From: Flavobacterium succinicans
GTDB taxonomy: Bacteria > Bacteroidota > Bacteroidia > Flavobacteriales > Flavobacteriaceae
DNA length: 57,313 nucleotides
Reading direction: 5' to 3'
Assembly (NCBI RefSeq): GCF_001662485.1
Contig: NZ_JMTM01000007.1
Coordinates: forward strand, 1-57,313
Positions 6,918 through 15,962 of this stretch are shown here, piece by piece. The position numbers and the translations under genes are program-made. Numbering within the stretch: the first letter of the stretch is position 1; the number at the start of each line of letters is the position of its first letter. The notes under the pieces are model-generated. The model was not told the origin of the DNA and did not search any database. It was given only the letters and a program-made list of their open reading frames with translations.

Positions 6918-8498
6918 TTAATTTTTCAATACCTCAGCAATTTTCAAAGCACATTTCTCACCATCAATCGCTGCCGAAATAATGCCGCCTGCATACCCCG
7001 CTCCTTCTCCACAAGGATACAATCCTTTAATTTGAAGGTGTTCTAACGTATAATTATCTCTTGAAATTCGCACAGGCGAAGAGGTTCTAGATTCTGGAGC
7101 GTGCAAAATCGCTTCGTTTGTAGCATAGCCTTTCATTGATTTTCCAAATTCTGAAAATCCTTGACGCAAAATTTGGGTTAAAAATCCTGGAAAAACCTGT
7201 CCCAATTCCACTGATGTTGTTCCTGGAACATAAGATGTCTTAGGAATATCAGAGGATGTTTTACTTTGGGTAAAATCGACTAAACGTTGTGCAGGCACTT
7301 TTTGCGTCTGACCCGCCAATTGCCATGCTTTTTGTTCAATACTCTTTTGAAACTCCATGCCAGCAAGTGCTCCAAATTTTTCAAAGGGTTTAAAATCCTC
7401 CAATTTCAATTCGACTACAATTCCAGAATTGGCCGTATGCTGATCTCTTTTAGAGGGCGACCAACCATTGGTCACCACTTCACCAGGGCTAGTGGCACAG
7501 GGTGCAATTACACCTCCTGGGCACATACAAAACGAATACATCCCACGACCATTTACCTGTTTTACGATAGAATACGGCGCTGGTGGTAAATGTTCACCTC
7601 GGTAATCACAACTATATTGAATGCTATCTATTAACGACTGAGGATGTTCGGCTCTAACGCCAAGTGCAAACGGTTTTGCCTCAATAAAAACTTTCTTTTT
7701 ATCTAACAACTCGAAAATATCTCGTGCCGAATGGCCTGTGGCTAAAATTAATTTATTAGCTGAAATGATAGTGCCATCCTGAGTGATGACTCCTTGAACT
7801 TCATTGCTTTTTATAATAATATCTGCAACTCTAGTTTCAAAAAGCACTTGACCGCCGCATTCGATAATTTTCTCGCGAATGTCTTGAATGATTTGCGGTA
7901 ATTTATTGGTTCCAATATGTGGATGGGCGTCGACCAAAATATCAGGTGTTGCTCCAAAAGCCACTAATAATTCTAATATTCGATTCACGTCGCCTCTTTT
8001 TTTAGAGCGTGTATATAATTTTCCATCCGAATAGGTTCCTGCTCCACCTTCACCAAAACAATAATTCGAATCTTCGTTTACAATATGATCTCTGTTGATG
8101 GCCTTCAAATCCCTACGTCGGCCGCGAACATCTTTTCCGCGTTCAATAACTATAGGTTTCAAACCCAGTTCTATCAATTGAAGTGCCGCAAAAAGTCCAG
8201 CAGGTCCTGCACCCACCACAATCACTTCTTGTGCATTCGCTACGTTTTTATAGTCTGGCAAAGCTATTTTTTGTTCCAAAAAAGGTTCTCCTTTTAAGTA
8301 AACCATCAACTTTAAATTGATTTTGACAGCTTTTTGACGCGCATCAATAGAACGTTTTACAATAGTAACCTGCTGAATTTCTTTAGCCGATATTTTTAAT
8401 TGTCGAGACAAATAATCATGTAGTAACGTTTCGCTAGCAGCAATTTCGGGAGCAACTTGTAATAGGAGTTCTTGTGGCATGGTATCTGAATACTTCAA
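6918..8498 (-). CDS. FAD-dependent dehydrogenase, COG2509 type
   Basis: A 526-aa flavoprotein. An N-terminal substrate-type domain (1-88) precedes the Rossmann dinucleotide motif VVGAGPAG (94-101) with IERG as the end of the second strand. Mid-protein motifs include FGEGGAGTYSDGKLYTR and, toward the C terminus, YPCGEGAGYAGGI, the second FAD-contacting segment. Family members are uncharacterised oxidoreductases; the substrate is unknown. The downstream side is the repeat element at 6,6-6,9 kb; no operon partners are evident. Confidence 0.85.
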   Translation of the reverse strand: MKYSDTMPQELLLQVAPEIAASETLLHDYLSRQLKISAKEIQQVTIVKRSIDARQKAVKINLKLMVYLKGEPFLEQKIALPDYKNVANAQEVIVVGAGPAGLFAALQLIELGLKPIVIERGKDVRGRRRDLKAINRDHIVNEDSNYCFGEGGAGTYSDGKLYTRSKKRGDVNRILELLVAFGATPDILVDAHPHIGTNKLPQIIQDIREKIIECGGQVLFETRVADIIIKSNEVQGVITQDGTIISANKLILATGHSARDIFELLDKKKVFIEAKPFALGVRAEHPQSLIDSIQYSCDYRGEHLPPAPYSIVKQVNGRGMYSFCMCPGGVIAPCATSPGEVVTNGWSPSKRDQHTANSGIVVELKLEDFKPFEKFGALAGMEFQKSIEQKAWQLAGQTQKVPAQRLVDFTQSKTSSDIPKTSYVPGTTSVELGQVFPGFLTQILRQGFSEFGKSMKGYATNEAILHAPESRTSSPVRISRDNYTLEHLQIKGLYPCGEGAGYAGGIISAAIDGEKCALKIAEVLKN

Positions 8499-9480
8499 TT
8501 TTTAGAGCAAAACGCCTTCGTTTACTCAGGGTACAAAAGTACTATTTTGAAATCAATTTTTAGAATTAGAATGAAAAACGACTGGAGGTTCTAAAAAAAA
8601 AAAAAAAAACATATAAGTCATGGGAGTTTTTGTGTTTTTAAACCAAATAAGGCATTTAAAGGCATATAAATTCTACTAAAATCCTTATCAAAATTTAAAA
8701 AAAAATTAACCGCAAGGAGCGCAAAGGGTTACGCAAGGGGCGCTAAAAATATAAGGCATAGGGGTTTTTAATTGAAACTAAGTGTGTGCATTTAAAACCA
8801 TATATGGCATTTAAGGGCGTATAAGTTACACCATGAAATCCTTCAATCTTATTGCTCTTTTTTGAATATCTGTGTAAAAAAATCAATTGGCATCTTTTTC
8901 TTGTGCTGGATTAAAATCCAGCGCTACAATATTAGTTGAGTCTACGACTCTTTTTTGTACTTCTTCTAGCTCGAGCGATACGAATGGATTTTGTTAAAAC
9001 ACATTTCAAACCATTACTAAAAAACGATTAAGACAACTTTTTTAAATCTGTGAAAATCTGTGTAATCTGTGTGGAAAATTCAATTGCTACATTTCCTCTG
9101 CATTATAATCCAGCGCTACAACATCGGTCGAGTCTACGACTCTTTTTTGCACCTCTACTAGTTCCTGGGGAACGAATGGATTTTGTTTAAACACATTTCA
9201 AACCATTCCTAAAAAACAACAAAATACTACTTTTTTTTTTAAATCTGTGAAAATCTGTGTAATCTGTGAGGAAAATTCAATTGCTATATTTCCTCTGCAT
9301 TATAATCCAGCGCTACAACATCGGTCGAGTCTACGACTCTTTTTTGCACCTCTACTAGTTCCTGCGAAACGAATGGATTTTGCTGCAACAAATTTTAATC
9401 CGTTGTCGGATCGGTCGATTTTATACCAACGCTTCGGATAAGTATTTGTAGTTTTGTGACCTCCTTTTAAATCAAAAAAA
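8499..9480. other. Repeat-rich intergenic region (about 980 bp)
   Basis: Contains no supportable gene. From left to right: a poly-A run (8595-8610), phrases of the ATAAGGCATTTAAAGGCATATAA type (about 8606-8680 and 8750-8850), a single GCAAGGAGCGCAAAGGG phrase near 8711, and three copies of a 195-bp repeat listed separately. TAGTTTTG (9449-9456) could be the -7 box of the gene at 9481. Confidence 0.6.
8868..9400. repeat. Three direct copies of a ~195-bp repeat
   Basis: The phrase CCAGCGCTACAA recurs at 8918, 9110 and 9307 (192- and 197-bp spacing). Each unit carries AATCTGTG phrases, CCAGCGCTAC, GAGTCTACGACTC (itself a small palindrome), TTTTTTGCACCTCTACTAG and ACGAATGGATTTTG. Copy 1 is the most diverged; copies 2 and 3 are very similar; copy 3 stops after the GGATTTTG phrase. 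Confidence 0.8.
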
Positions 9481-9720
9481 ATGACTAGACAAATAAAATT
9501 AATTTGGGATTTTCGCGGCCCCTCTTCTGCCAAAACCGCCGAACATCACGAAATCCATTTGAAAGAATTTATCAAAATCGAAAAGCTACCCCTTGACATC
9601 ACTGGATTTAAAACCTATGGCGAAATGCATGCTATTGCTTTCATGGTTGTAGAAGAAAGAGATATGATTCCAGTGCGTGATGCTTTGAAACCTCATCGAG
9701 GGGAAGTTTATGAAAACTAA
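9481..9720 (+). CDS. Small conserved protein, unknown function (79 aa)
   Basis: A compact soluble alpha/beta protein with no signal peptide. The sequence (IWDFRGPSS, then AEHHEIHLKEF, TYGEMHAIAFMVVEE and HRGEVYEN) looks like a coherent single domain with many His and Glu. I do not recognise the family name. It is convergent with recQ and followed by an inverted repeat. ATG start at 9481 is the only reasonable one. Confidence 0.7.
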   Translation: MTRQIKLIWDFRGPSSAKTAEHHEIHLKEFIKIEKLPLDITGFKTYGEMHAIAFMVVEERDMIPVRDALKPHRGEVYEN

Positions 9721-9733
9721 ATCCCAAAAACGA

Positions 9734-9780
9734 AAATTCCAAATTCCAATAACCTTAACGGTCATTGGAATTTGGAATTT
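9734..9780. terminator. Inverted repeat between convergent genes
   Basis: AAATTCCAAATTCCAAT (about 9734-9750) is mirrored by ATTGGAATTTGGAATTT (9764-9780). Located between the stop of the 79-aa gene and that of recQ, it can terminate both, though no long T run follows. Confidence 0.5.
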
Positions 9781-9801
9781 AAAATTTTGGAACTTGAAAA
9801 T

Positions 9802-11997
9802 TTAATTCGCTACTTCACTAATGAATTTAATGCGCATCAATCGCAACTCATCAATATCATAATCGCCGTCAAATTCTTTTAATGCTTCCTCAATATTGTC
9901 TGAATGGGATTCCATGAAATAATCATGAATTTCTTCTTGCTGATCTTCATCCAACAGTTCATCTACCCAATAATTGATATTTAATTTAGTACCGGAATAT
10001 ACGATTTGTTCCATTTCTTTAATTAATGCACCCATTGTAAGTCCTTTGGCGGAAGCTATATCTGTTAACGCCAATTTTCTATCAATGTTTTGAATAATAT
10101 ATAATTTGTTGGCTGAATTGACACCAGTGGATTTCACTACTAAATCGTCTGGACGAACAATATCATTATCTTCTACATAACGTTGGATTAATGTAACAAA
10201 TGCTTTACCATATTTACGCGCTTTCCCTTCCCCTACTCCATGAATATTAGTCAGTTCCTCTAACGAGATGGGATATTTTAAAGCCATATCCTCTAGAGAA
10301 GGATCTTGAAACACTACAAAAGGTGGAACTCCTAATTTTTTGGCTTCTTTTTTTCGCAATTCTTTAAGCATGGCCATCAGCGTTTCATCAGCTGTTCCTG
10401 ATGATTTGGCTGCGGTCACAATAGCCTCATCTTCGGACTCATTGTATTCATGATCTTCAGACATCATGAAAGATTCAGGTTTTTTAATAAAGGTGAGTCC
10501 TTTTTTGGTGATTTTTACAATACCGTAAGTTTCAATATCTTTTGTCAACAATCCATCTACCAGGACTTGGCGTAACAAAGCCATCCAAAACTTTTCATCA
10601 TGATCGGCACCACTTCCAAAGAAAGACTGTGTATCTGTTTTATGCGCTTTAATCACTGCGTTGACGCGACCAATTAAGGTAAAAACAATTTCTTTAGATT
10701 TATAAATATGTTTGGTTTCTTTTACCACTTCAAGCAGTTTGACCACTTCATTCATGGCTTCTACTTTTGTCTTTGGATTCCTAACATTGTCGTCCATATT
10801 GCCTCCTTCTCCGGTCTCGTTGTCGTATTCTTCACCAAAATAATGCAATAAGAATTTACGTCTCGACATGGATGTTTCGGCATAGGCCACGACTTCTTGT
10901 AGCAAAGCAAAACCAATTTCTTGTTCAGCCACCGGTTTACCCGACAGGAACTTTTCTAATTTTTCGACATCTTTATAAGAATAATACGCCAAGCAGTGTC
11001 CTTCTCCTCCATCTCTACCGGCACGACCCGTTTCTTGATAATAACTTTCTAATGATTTTGGGATATCATGATGAATAACATAACGCACATCCGGTTTGTC
11101 AATTCCCATTCCAAAAGCGATTGTAGCTACCACAACATCCACATCCTCCATTAGAAACATGTCTTGATGTTTCGCTCTAGTTTTTGCATCTAAACCTGCA
11201 TGATAAGGAACGGCACTAATGCCATTTACTTGGAGTACTTCGGCAATGGATTCTACTTTTTTTCGACTTAAGCAGTAGATGATCCCTGATTTGCCTTTGT
11301 GTTGACGAATGAATCGAATAATATCTGACTCTATGTTTTTGGTTTTGGTGCGTACTTCATAAAAAAGATTGGGTCTATTAAATGACGCTTTATAGGTTAC
11401 CGCATCAGACATATCTAAATTTTTCAGAATGTCTTCTTGTACCTTTGGAGTGGCCGTAGCCGTTAACCCAATTACTGGTACTTCTCCTAATTGCTTTATG
11501 ATATGTCGTAAATTTCGATATTCGGGTCTAAAGTCATGTCCCCATTCTGAAATACAATGTGCCTCATCAATGGCTACAAAAGAGAGCGGAACCTGTTGCA
11601 AAAACTGTACATATTCCTCTTTGGTTAAAGACTCTGGCGCCACATATAATAGCTTAGTCACTCCTGAGGTAATGTCTTTCTTAACTTGGGCAATCTCTGT
11701 TTTGGTCAATGAAGAATTTAATACATGCGCTACTCCGTTATCAGACGACAAACTTCTGATAGCATCTACTTGATTTTTCATCAAAGCAATCAATGGAGAC
11801 ACTACAATTGCTGTTCCGTCGAGAATTAAAGCAGGCAATTGGTAACAAAGCGATTTACCTCCACCAGTTGGCATAATTACAAAAGTATTCTCTTTATTCA
11901 AGAGACTTTTTATGACTTGTTCCTGCAATCCTTTGAATTGACTGAAGCCAAAATACTTTTTTAATTCTTTGTGTATATCAATTTCGTTTGAATTCAT
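9802..11997 (-). CDS. recQ: ATP-dependent DNA helicase RecQ
   Basis: A 3'-5' superfamily 2 helicase for recombination and fork repair. Walker A PTGGGKS (43-49), the DEAH box (144-147), and later RecQ motifs such as GRAGRDG are intact. After the helicase core comes an RQC-like winged-helix region and an HRDC domain (about 535-610, LEELTNIHGVGEGKARKYGKAF). The 731-aa length exceeds E. coli RecQ because of a C-terminal extension. Oddity: the four-cysteine zinc site normally between core and winged helix is missing; the segment reads MSRRKFLLHYFGEEY then NETGEGGNMDD with no cysteines. It is divergent from kdsD. Confidence 0.93.
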   Translation of the reverse strand: MNSNEIDIHKELKKYFGFSQFKGLQEQVIKSLLNKENTFVIMPTGGGKSLCYQLPALILDGTAIVVSPLIALMKNQVDAIRSLSSDNGVAHVLNSSLTKTEIAQVKKDITSGVTKLLYVAPESLTKEEYVQFLQQVPLSFVAIDEAHCISEWGHDFRPEYRNLRHIIKQLGEVPVIGLTATATPKVQEDILKNLDMSDAVTYKASFNRPNLFYEVRTKTKNIESDIIRFIRQHKGKSGIIYCLSRKKVESIAEVLQVNGISAVPYHAGLDAKTRAKHQDMFLMEDVDVVVATIAFGMGIDKPDVRYVIHHDIPKSLESYYQETGRAGRDGGEGHCLAYYSYKDVEKLEKFLSGKPVAEQEIGFALLQEVVAYAETSMSRRKFLLHYFGEEYDNETGEGGNMDDNVRNPKTKVEAMNEVVKLLEVVKETKHIYKSKEIVFTLIGRVNAVIKAHKTDTQSFFGSGADHDEKFWMALLRQVLVDGLLTKDIETYGIVKITKKGLTFIKKPESFMMSEDHEYNESEDEAIVTAAKSSGTADETLMAMLKELRKKEAKKLGVPPFVVFQDPSLEDMALKYPISLEELTNIHGVGEGKARKYGKAFVTLIQRYVEDNDIVRPDDLVVKSTGVNSANKLYIIQNIDRKLALTDIASAKGLTMGALIKEMEQIVYSGTKLNINYWVDELLDEDQQEEIHDYFMESHSDNIEEALKEFDGDYDIDELRLMRIKFISEVAN

Positions 11998-12033
11998 TCT
12001 TTATTATGTGGTAATTTGTATAAATTTGCATCA

Positions 12034-12065
12034 CTAAAGGTACAAAAATCTTTTGTAGATACAAA
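12034..12065 (-). promoter_or_regulatory. Promoter of recQ
   Basis: TTTG (12062-12065), 20-nt spacer, TACCTTTA (12034-12041) on the minus strand, a good fit apart from the final base. A plus-strand TAAATTTG (12021-12028) in the same 83-bp gap may serve kdsD. Confidence 0.45.
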
Positions 12066-12080
12066 TTTAAACATTCTGTT

Positions 12081-13046
12081 TTGATAAGCAACGAAAACCT
12101 ATTGGCTTTGGCCAAAAAAACTATACTTTCTGAAAGTGAATCTATTGCTAAATTGACCACTTTTTTGGATGATCAGTTCCTTACCACGGTTCAAAAAATT
12201 TACCAATCTAACGGTCGTGTAGTGATTACTGGCATTGGAAAAAGTGCCATTATTGCTCAAAAAATTGTAGCCTCACTTAACTCAACTGGTACGCCTGCTT
12301 TATTCCTGCATGCCTCAGAAGCCATTCATGGTGATTTAGGCATGATTCAAGATGAAGATGTGATTATTTGTATTTCTAAAAGCGGGAACAGTCCAGAAAT
12401 AAAGGTATTGGTGCCCTTGTTAAAACGTTTTGGAAACACCTTAATTGGGATGACGGGTAACATGACTTCGTTTTTGGCCAAAGGATCCCATTTTGTATTG
12501 AACACCACGGTTGATGCAGAATCTTGTCCAATGAATTTGGCTCCAACGAATAGCACCACAGCACAATTAGTTATGGGCGACGCTATTACAGTTTGCTTGA
12601 TGGAGATGAGAGGCTTTCAAGCGGAAGATTTTGCCAAATACCATCCAGGAGGTGCTCTTGGAAAAAAACTTTTATTAAAAGTAAAAGACTTAATTGAACA
12701 TTCCCTAAAACCTATGGTTACCCCGGAAACTTCTATCAAAAAAGCGATTTTCGAAATATCAGAAAAGCGTTTGGGAGTCACTGCTGTTATAGAGAATGAA
12801 AAAGTAGTGGGCATCATTACTGATGGAGATATCCGAAGAATGCTCAACGACCACGATAGTATATCGGGGGTACTAGCCAAAGATATTATGACCCAAAACC
12901 CAAAACAAATCCATTCAGAAGCTATGGCTATTGATGCTTTTAACTTGATGGAAGATTTTTCTATTACCCAATTAATTGTAATTGACAATGGAAGCTATCA
13001 AGGGGTTTTGCATTTACATGACATTTTAAAAGAAGGAATTGTATAA
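12081..13046 (+). CDS. kdsD: Arabinose-5-phosphate isomerase (KpsF/GutQ family)
   Basis: Converts ribulose-5-phosphate to arabinose-5-phosphate, the first step of KDO synthesis for lipopolysaccharide. The 321-aa protein has an N-terminal SIS domain (about 20-170: TGIGKSA, LHASEAIHGDLG, SKSGNSPE) and a C-terminal CBS pair (about 200-320, MVTPETSIKKA and IMTQNP). No in-frame ATG gives full length; TTG at 12081 is the probable start and aligns with family N termini. The stop overlaps the tatC start by one base, so the two are translationally linked. Confidence 0.9.
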   Translation: MISNENLLALAKKTILSESESIAKLTTFLDDQFLTTVQKIYQSNGRVVITGIGKSAIIAQKIVASLNSTGTPALFLHASEAIHGDLGMIQDEDVIICISKSGNSPEIKVLVPLLKRFGNTLIGMTGNMTSFLAKGSHFVLNTTVDAESCPMNLAPTNSTTAQLVMGDAITVCLMEMRGFQAEDFAKYHPGGALGKKLLLKVKDLIEHSLKPMVTPETSIKKAIFEISEKRLGVTAVIENEKVVGIITDGDIRRMLNDHDSISGVLAKDIMTQNPKQIHSEAMAIDAFNLMEDFSITQLIVIDNGSYQGVLHLHDILKEGIV

Positions 13047-13861
13047 TGGCAAAGAAAAACCTAAACGAAATGTCGTTCTTAGACCATCTTGAAGAATTAA
13101 GATGGGTATTGGTAAGAAGTACAACGGCTATATTGATTATGGCTTTTGTCACTTACTTCGTAAGCGATTTCTTGTTCAACGATATTATTTTTGGACCAAC
13201 ACGCCCCAGTTTTTTTACCTATCGTTTTTTTTGTGACTTATCACATCAATTAGGCTTTGTAGATAGCATTTGTATCACTGAACTTCCATTCATCATTCAA
13301 AACACCCAAATGGAAGGACAGGTAAATATGTTCGTTTGGATGTGTTTGCTGGCAGGCTTTATTTTGAGTTTCCCCTATATTTTATTCGAAGTATGGAAAT
13401 TCATTAGTCCTGCATTGTATGATCAAGAAAAAAAAGGAGCTAAATTCTTCATTGGCGTTTCCTCGGTACTTTTCTTTTTGGGGGTTCTTTTTGGTTATTT
13501 TATTATCATACCCATGTCGGTTAACTTTGTAGCAACCTTTACGGTATCTGATGTCGTTAAAAACCAATTCACGTTGGAATCGTATATAGGGCTAGTTAAA
13601 ACTTCTGTTTTGGCAGGCGGCCTGTTTTTTGAATTACCCATCGTAATTTATTTCTTGACCAAACTAGGCCTAGTTACCCCCGAATTTCTAAGAAAATATT
13701 GGAAGTATGCCGTAATCATTATCTTGATTGTTGCTGCCATTGTTACCCCTCCAGATGTAGTGAGTCAAACTATCGTAGCTATACCGATGCTATTGATTTA
13801 TGAAGTAAGTATATTAATTTCTAAACTTGTTGTTCGCAACCAAAAGAAACAAAATGGCTGA
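13046..13861 (+). CDS. tatC: Sec-independent protein translocase TatC
   Basis: Core receptor of the twin-arginine pathway, which exports folded proteins across the inner membrane. The 271-aa protein starts with the family signature (SFLDHLEELRW, residues 9-19), and has six hydrophobic segments including FLGVLFGYF and the C-terminal YWKYAVIIILIVAAIVTPPD block with its conserved TPPD. No tatA is visible nearby. It lies between kdsD (1-nt overlap) and a CMD-family gene (8-nt overlap). Confidence 0.93.
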   Translation: MAKKNLNEMSFLDHLEELRWVLVRSTTAILIMAFVTYFVSDFLFNDIIFGPTRPSFFTYRFFCDLSHQLGFVDSICITELPFIIQNTQMEGQVNMFVWMCLLAGFILSFPYILFEVWKFISPALYDQEKKGAKFFIGVSSVLFFLGVLFGYFIIIPMSVNFVATFTVSDVVKNQFTLESYIGLVKTSVLAGGLFFELPIVIYFLTKLGLVTPEFLRKYWKYAVIIILIVAAIVTPPDVVSQTIVAIPMLLIYEVSILISKLVVRNQKKQNG

Positions 13862-14201
13862 TTTAATTCAAGAATTCAACGACTACCGTTCAAAAATGAA
13901 CGAAAAATTACTAGCAGACAAAAATAAAATTGTAAAACGCATCTTTAATTTAGACACGAATGCTTATGCTGCTGGCGCCTTGGATGTAAAAACCAAAGAA
14001 TTATTAGGATTGGTGGCTTCGGCAGTTTTACGATGCGACGACTGTATCAAATATCATTTAGAAACCAGCTATAAAGAAGGAGTTACACGTGAAGAAATGA
14101 TGGAAGCCATGGGAATCGCTACTTTGGTAGGCGGAACTATAGTAGTACCTCATTTGCGTAGAGCTTACGAATTTTGGGAAGCTTTGGAAGAGCAACACTA
14201 G
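13854..14201 (+). CDS. Carboxymuconolactone decarboxylase/AhpD-family protein
   Basis: A 115-aa all-helical protein with the AhpD-type redox motif CDDC (C61, C64) followed by H68, which suggests a thiol peroxidase or disulfide-relay activity rather than true decarboxylation. I start it at ATG 13854 (MADLIQEF), overlapping the tatC stop by 8 nt; an upstream in-frame start at 13827 would add nine residues inside tatC and looks less likely. Position after tatC suggests co-expression. Confidence 0.85.
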   Translation: MADLIQEFNDYRSKMNEKLLADKNKIVKRIFNLDTNAYAAGALDVKTKELLGLVASAVLRCDDCIKYHLETSYKEGVTREEMMEAMGIATLVGGTIVVPHLRRAYEFWEALEEQH

Positions 14202-14301
14202 ACTTGAAGTTACTAAGTTACTTAGAACTAAAATTTCTATAAAGTATCCCCTCCCAACTTATTAATCTGTAAAATCTCAAGATTTTAGCAATTCAAATAC
14301 C

Positions 14302-15054
14302 ATGAAATTAAGAGCAGAAAACCTCATCAAAACGTATAAAGGCCGTAGTGTTGTAAAGGGCATTTCTTTAGAAGTAAACCAAGGACAAATTGTTGGTCTT
14401 TTGGGACCTAACGGCGCAGGTAAAACTACCTCTTTTTATATGATTGTAGGATTGGTAAAACCCAATTCTGGCCATATTTATTTGGATGATTTGGACATTA
14501 CCGAATATCCAATGTACAAACGTGCGCAACAAGGGGTAGGTTATTTGGCTCAAGAAGCTTCTGTTTTTAGAAAATTGAGTATCGAAGATAATATTCTGAG
14601 TGTTTTGCAATTGACGAATCATACTAAAGAAGAGCAAATTGCCAAAATGGAAAACCTAATTGCTGAATTTAGTTTGGAACACATCCGAACCAACCGAGGC
14701 GATTTGCTTTCAGGAGGCGAAAGAAGAAGAACTGAAATTGCACGTTGTTTAGCTACTGACCCAAAATTCATCTTATTGGACGAACCTTTTGCGGGTGTTG
14801 ACCCCGTTGCGGTAGAAGATATTCAACGCATCGTGGCACAGTTAAAAAACAAAAATATTGGTATTCTAATTACCGATCACAACGTACAAGAAACTTTAGC
14901 CATTACCGACAAAACCTATTTGATGTTTGAAGGAGGTATCCTAAAAGCCGGAACTCCAGAAGAACTAGTAGAAGATGAAATGGTTAGAAGAGTATATCTA
15001 GGACAAAATTTTGAGTTGAGAAAAACCAAGATTGATTTCAATACTCCAAAATAG
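14302..15054 (+). CDS. lptB: LPS export ABC transporter ATP-binding protein
   Basis: The cytosolic ATPase that powers LptFG extraction of lipopolysaccharide from the inner membrane. The 250-aa protein has Walker A GPNGAGKT (35-42), Q-loop Q84, signature LSGGE (136-140), Walker B ILLDEP (157-162) and the switch histidine in ITDHN. The SGGERRRTEIAR context and EPFAGVDP are characteristic of LptB. It is 100 nt after the CMD gene and fits the LPS theme begun by kdsD. Confidence 0.92.
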   Translation: MKLRAENLIKTYKGRSVVKGISLEVNQGQIVGLLGPNGAGKTTSFYMIVGLVKPNSGHIYLDDLDITEYPMYKRAQQGVGYLAQEASVFRKLSIEDNILSVLQLTNHTKEEQIAKMENLIAEFSLEHIRTNRGDLLSGGERRRTEIARCLATDPKFILLDEPFAGVDPVAVEDIQRIVAQLKNKNIGILITDHNVQETLAITDKTYLMFEGGILKAGTPEELVEDEMVRRVYLGQNFELRKTKIDFNTPK

Positions 15055-15112
15055 ACAAAATCAGATTAAGAATTAATTTTCTAAGCGACGTTTACCTTTT
15101 ACAGCGTATTCG

Positions 15113-15952
15113 CTACTCTACCGTAATAAATTGCAATTGTTGTAAGTCGCCATTGTAAATATTGACGTCCACATTTTCTTCAATTCCAGGAACGGCAGCT
15201 CTTTCGGTAAATTGCCAAAACAGCCAATCGTCTTGAATTTCTTCTCGATAAAAATTATAATTGGCGATCCAAAAGAGGTAATCACTGAATTCTTCTTTTA
15301 GAAAATCATCATAATATTTCTCCCCCGTGTAAATAATGGGCTTTACTTTGTAATGATTTTCGATGGCTTGCAACCATCTTCGAAGTCCTTTTTTGAGATT
15401 GGTCATCGATTGATTTTTGGGTAATTTTTCAATATCCAACACCGGTGGCAAATCTCCTGTCTTCAACTTAACCGTTTTGATAAATAACTCGGCTTGTTCT
15501 AAGGAATTCTCATTAGGACGATAATAGTGGTAAGCGCCACGAATCATTTTATTCTTTTTAGCTCCTTCCCAATTGCGTTTGAATCGTCTGTCTACCACAT
15601 TATTGCCTGCAGTGGCTCTGATAAAGACAAAATGCAAAGGATATTTATTCTCAATCGTATCTACATAAGACCAGCTAATCTCTCCTTGATACTCAGAAAC
15701 ATCAATTCCAACGGTCTTTCCTTCATGTTTTTCGAGTACACGCACATTTCTGGCTTCCGAAAAAACATCCATCTTACTTATTTTATCAGATTTAAAACCT
15801 AAATAATAAGCAAAGGCCGTTCTGTAGTGATAGAGTATACTTCCTAGAAAAAGTAGTCCAAGGACTGCCCAAATCATTTTTTTCAGCGTGGCTAAACCTC
15901 GAGTTTTTTTAGTCGGACGACGTTTAGAATAGGTTTTTGCAACTTTCCTCAT
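15113..15952 (-). CDS. Glycoside hydrolase family 25 lysozyme, membrane-anchored
   Basis: A muramidase cutting the MurNAc-GlcNAc bond. After a basic N terminus (1-26) comes one membrane segment (about 27-42), then the GH25 barrel: IDVSEYQG (D84, Q89), VLDIE with the catalytic pair D173/E175, and YHYYRP and FWQFT strands. The single N-terminal anchor places the catalytic domain in the periplasm. Flavobacterial GH25 proteins of this kind are common; the specific role (cell-wall remodelling) is inferred. Confidence 0.9.
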   Translation of the reverse strand: MRKVAKTYSKRRPTKKTRGLATLKKMIWAVLGLLFLGSILYHYRTAFAYYLGFKSDKISKMDVFSEARNVRVLEKHEGKTVGIDVSEYQGEISWSYVDTIENKYPLHFVFIRATAGNNVVDRRFKRNWEGAKKNKMIRGAYHYYRPNENSLEQAELFIKTVKLKTGDLPPVLDIEKLPKNQSMTNLKKGLRRWLQAIENHYKVKPIIYTGEKYYDDFLKEEFSDYLFWIANYNFYREEIQDDWLFWQFTERAAVPGIEENVDVNIYNGDLQQLQFITVE

Positions 15953-15962
15953 TTTGAAACCC

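Noticed and set aside
9247..9533. Overlapping 64- and 77-codon frames on opposite strands
   Set aside because: Both lie in the third copy of the 195-bp repeat; the other copies do not preserve them, and they are antisense to each other and to the real 79-aa gene.
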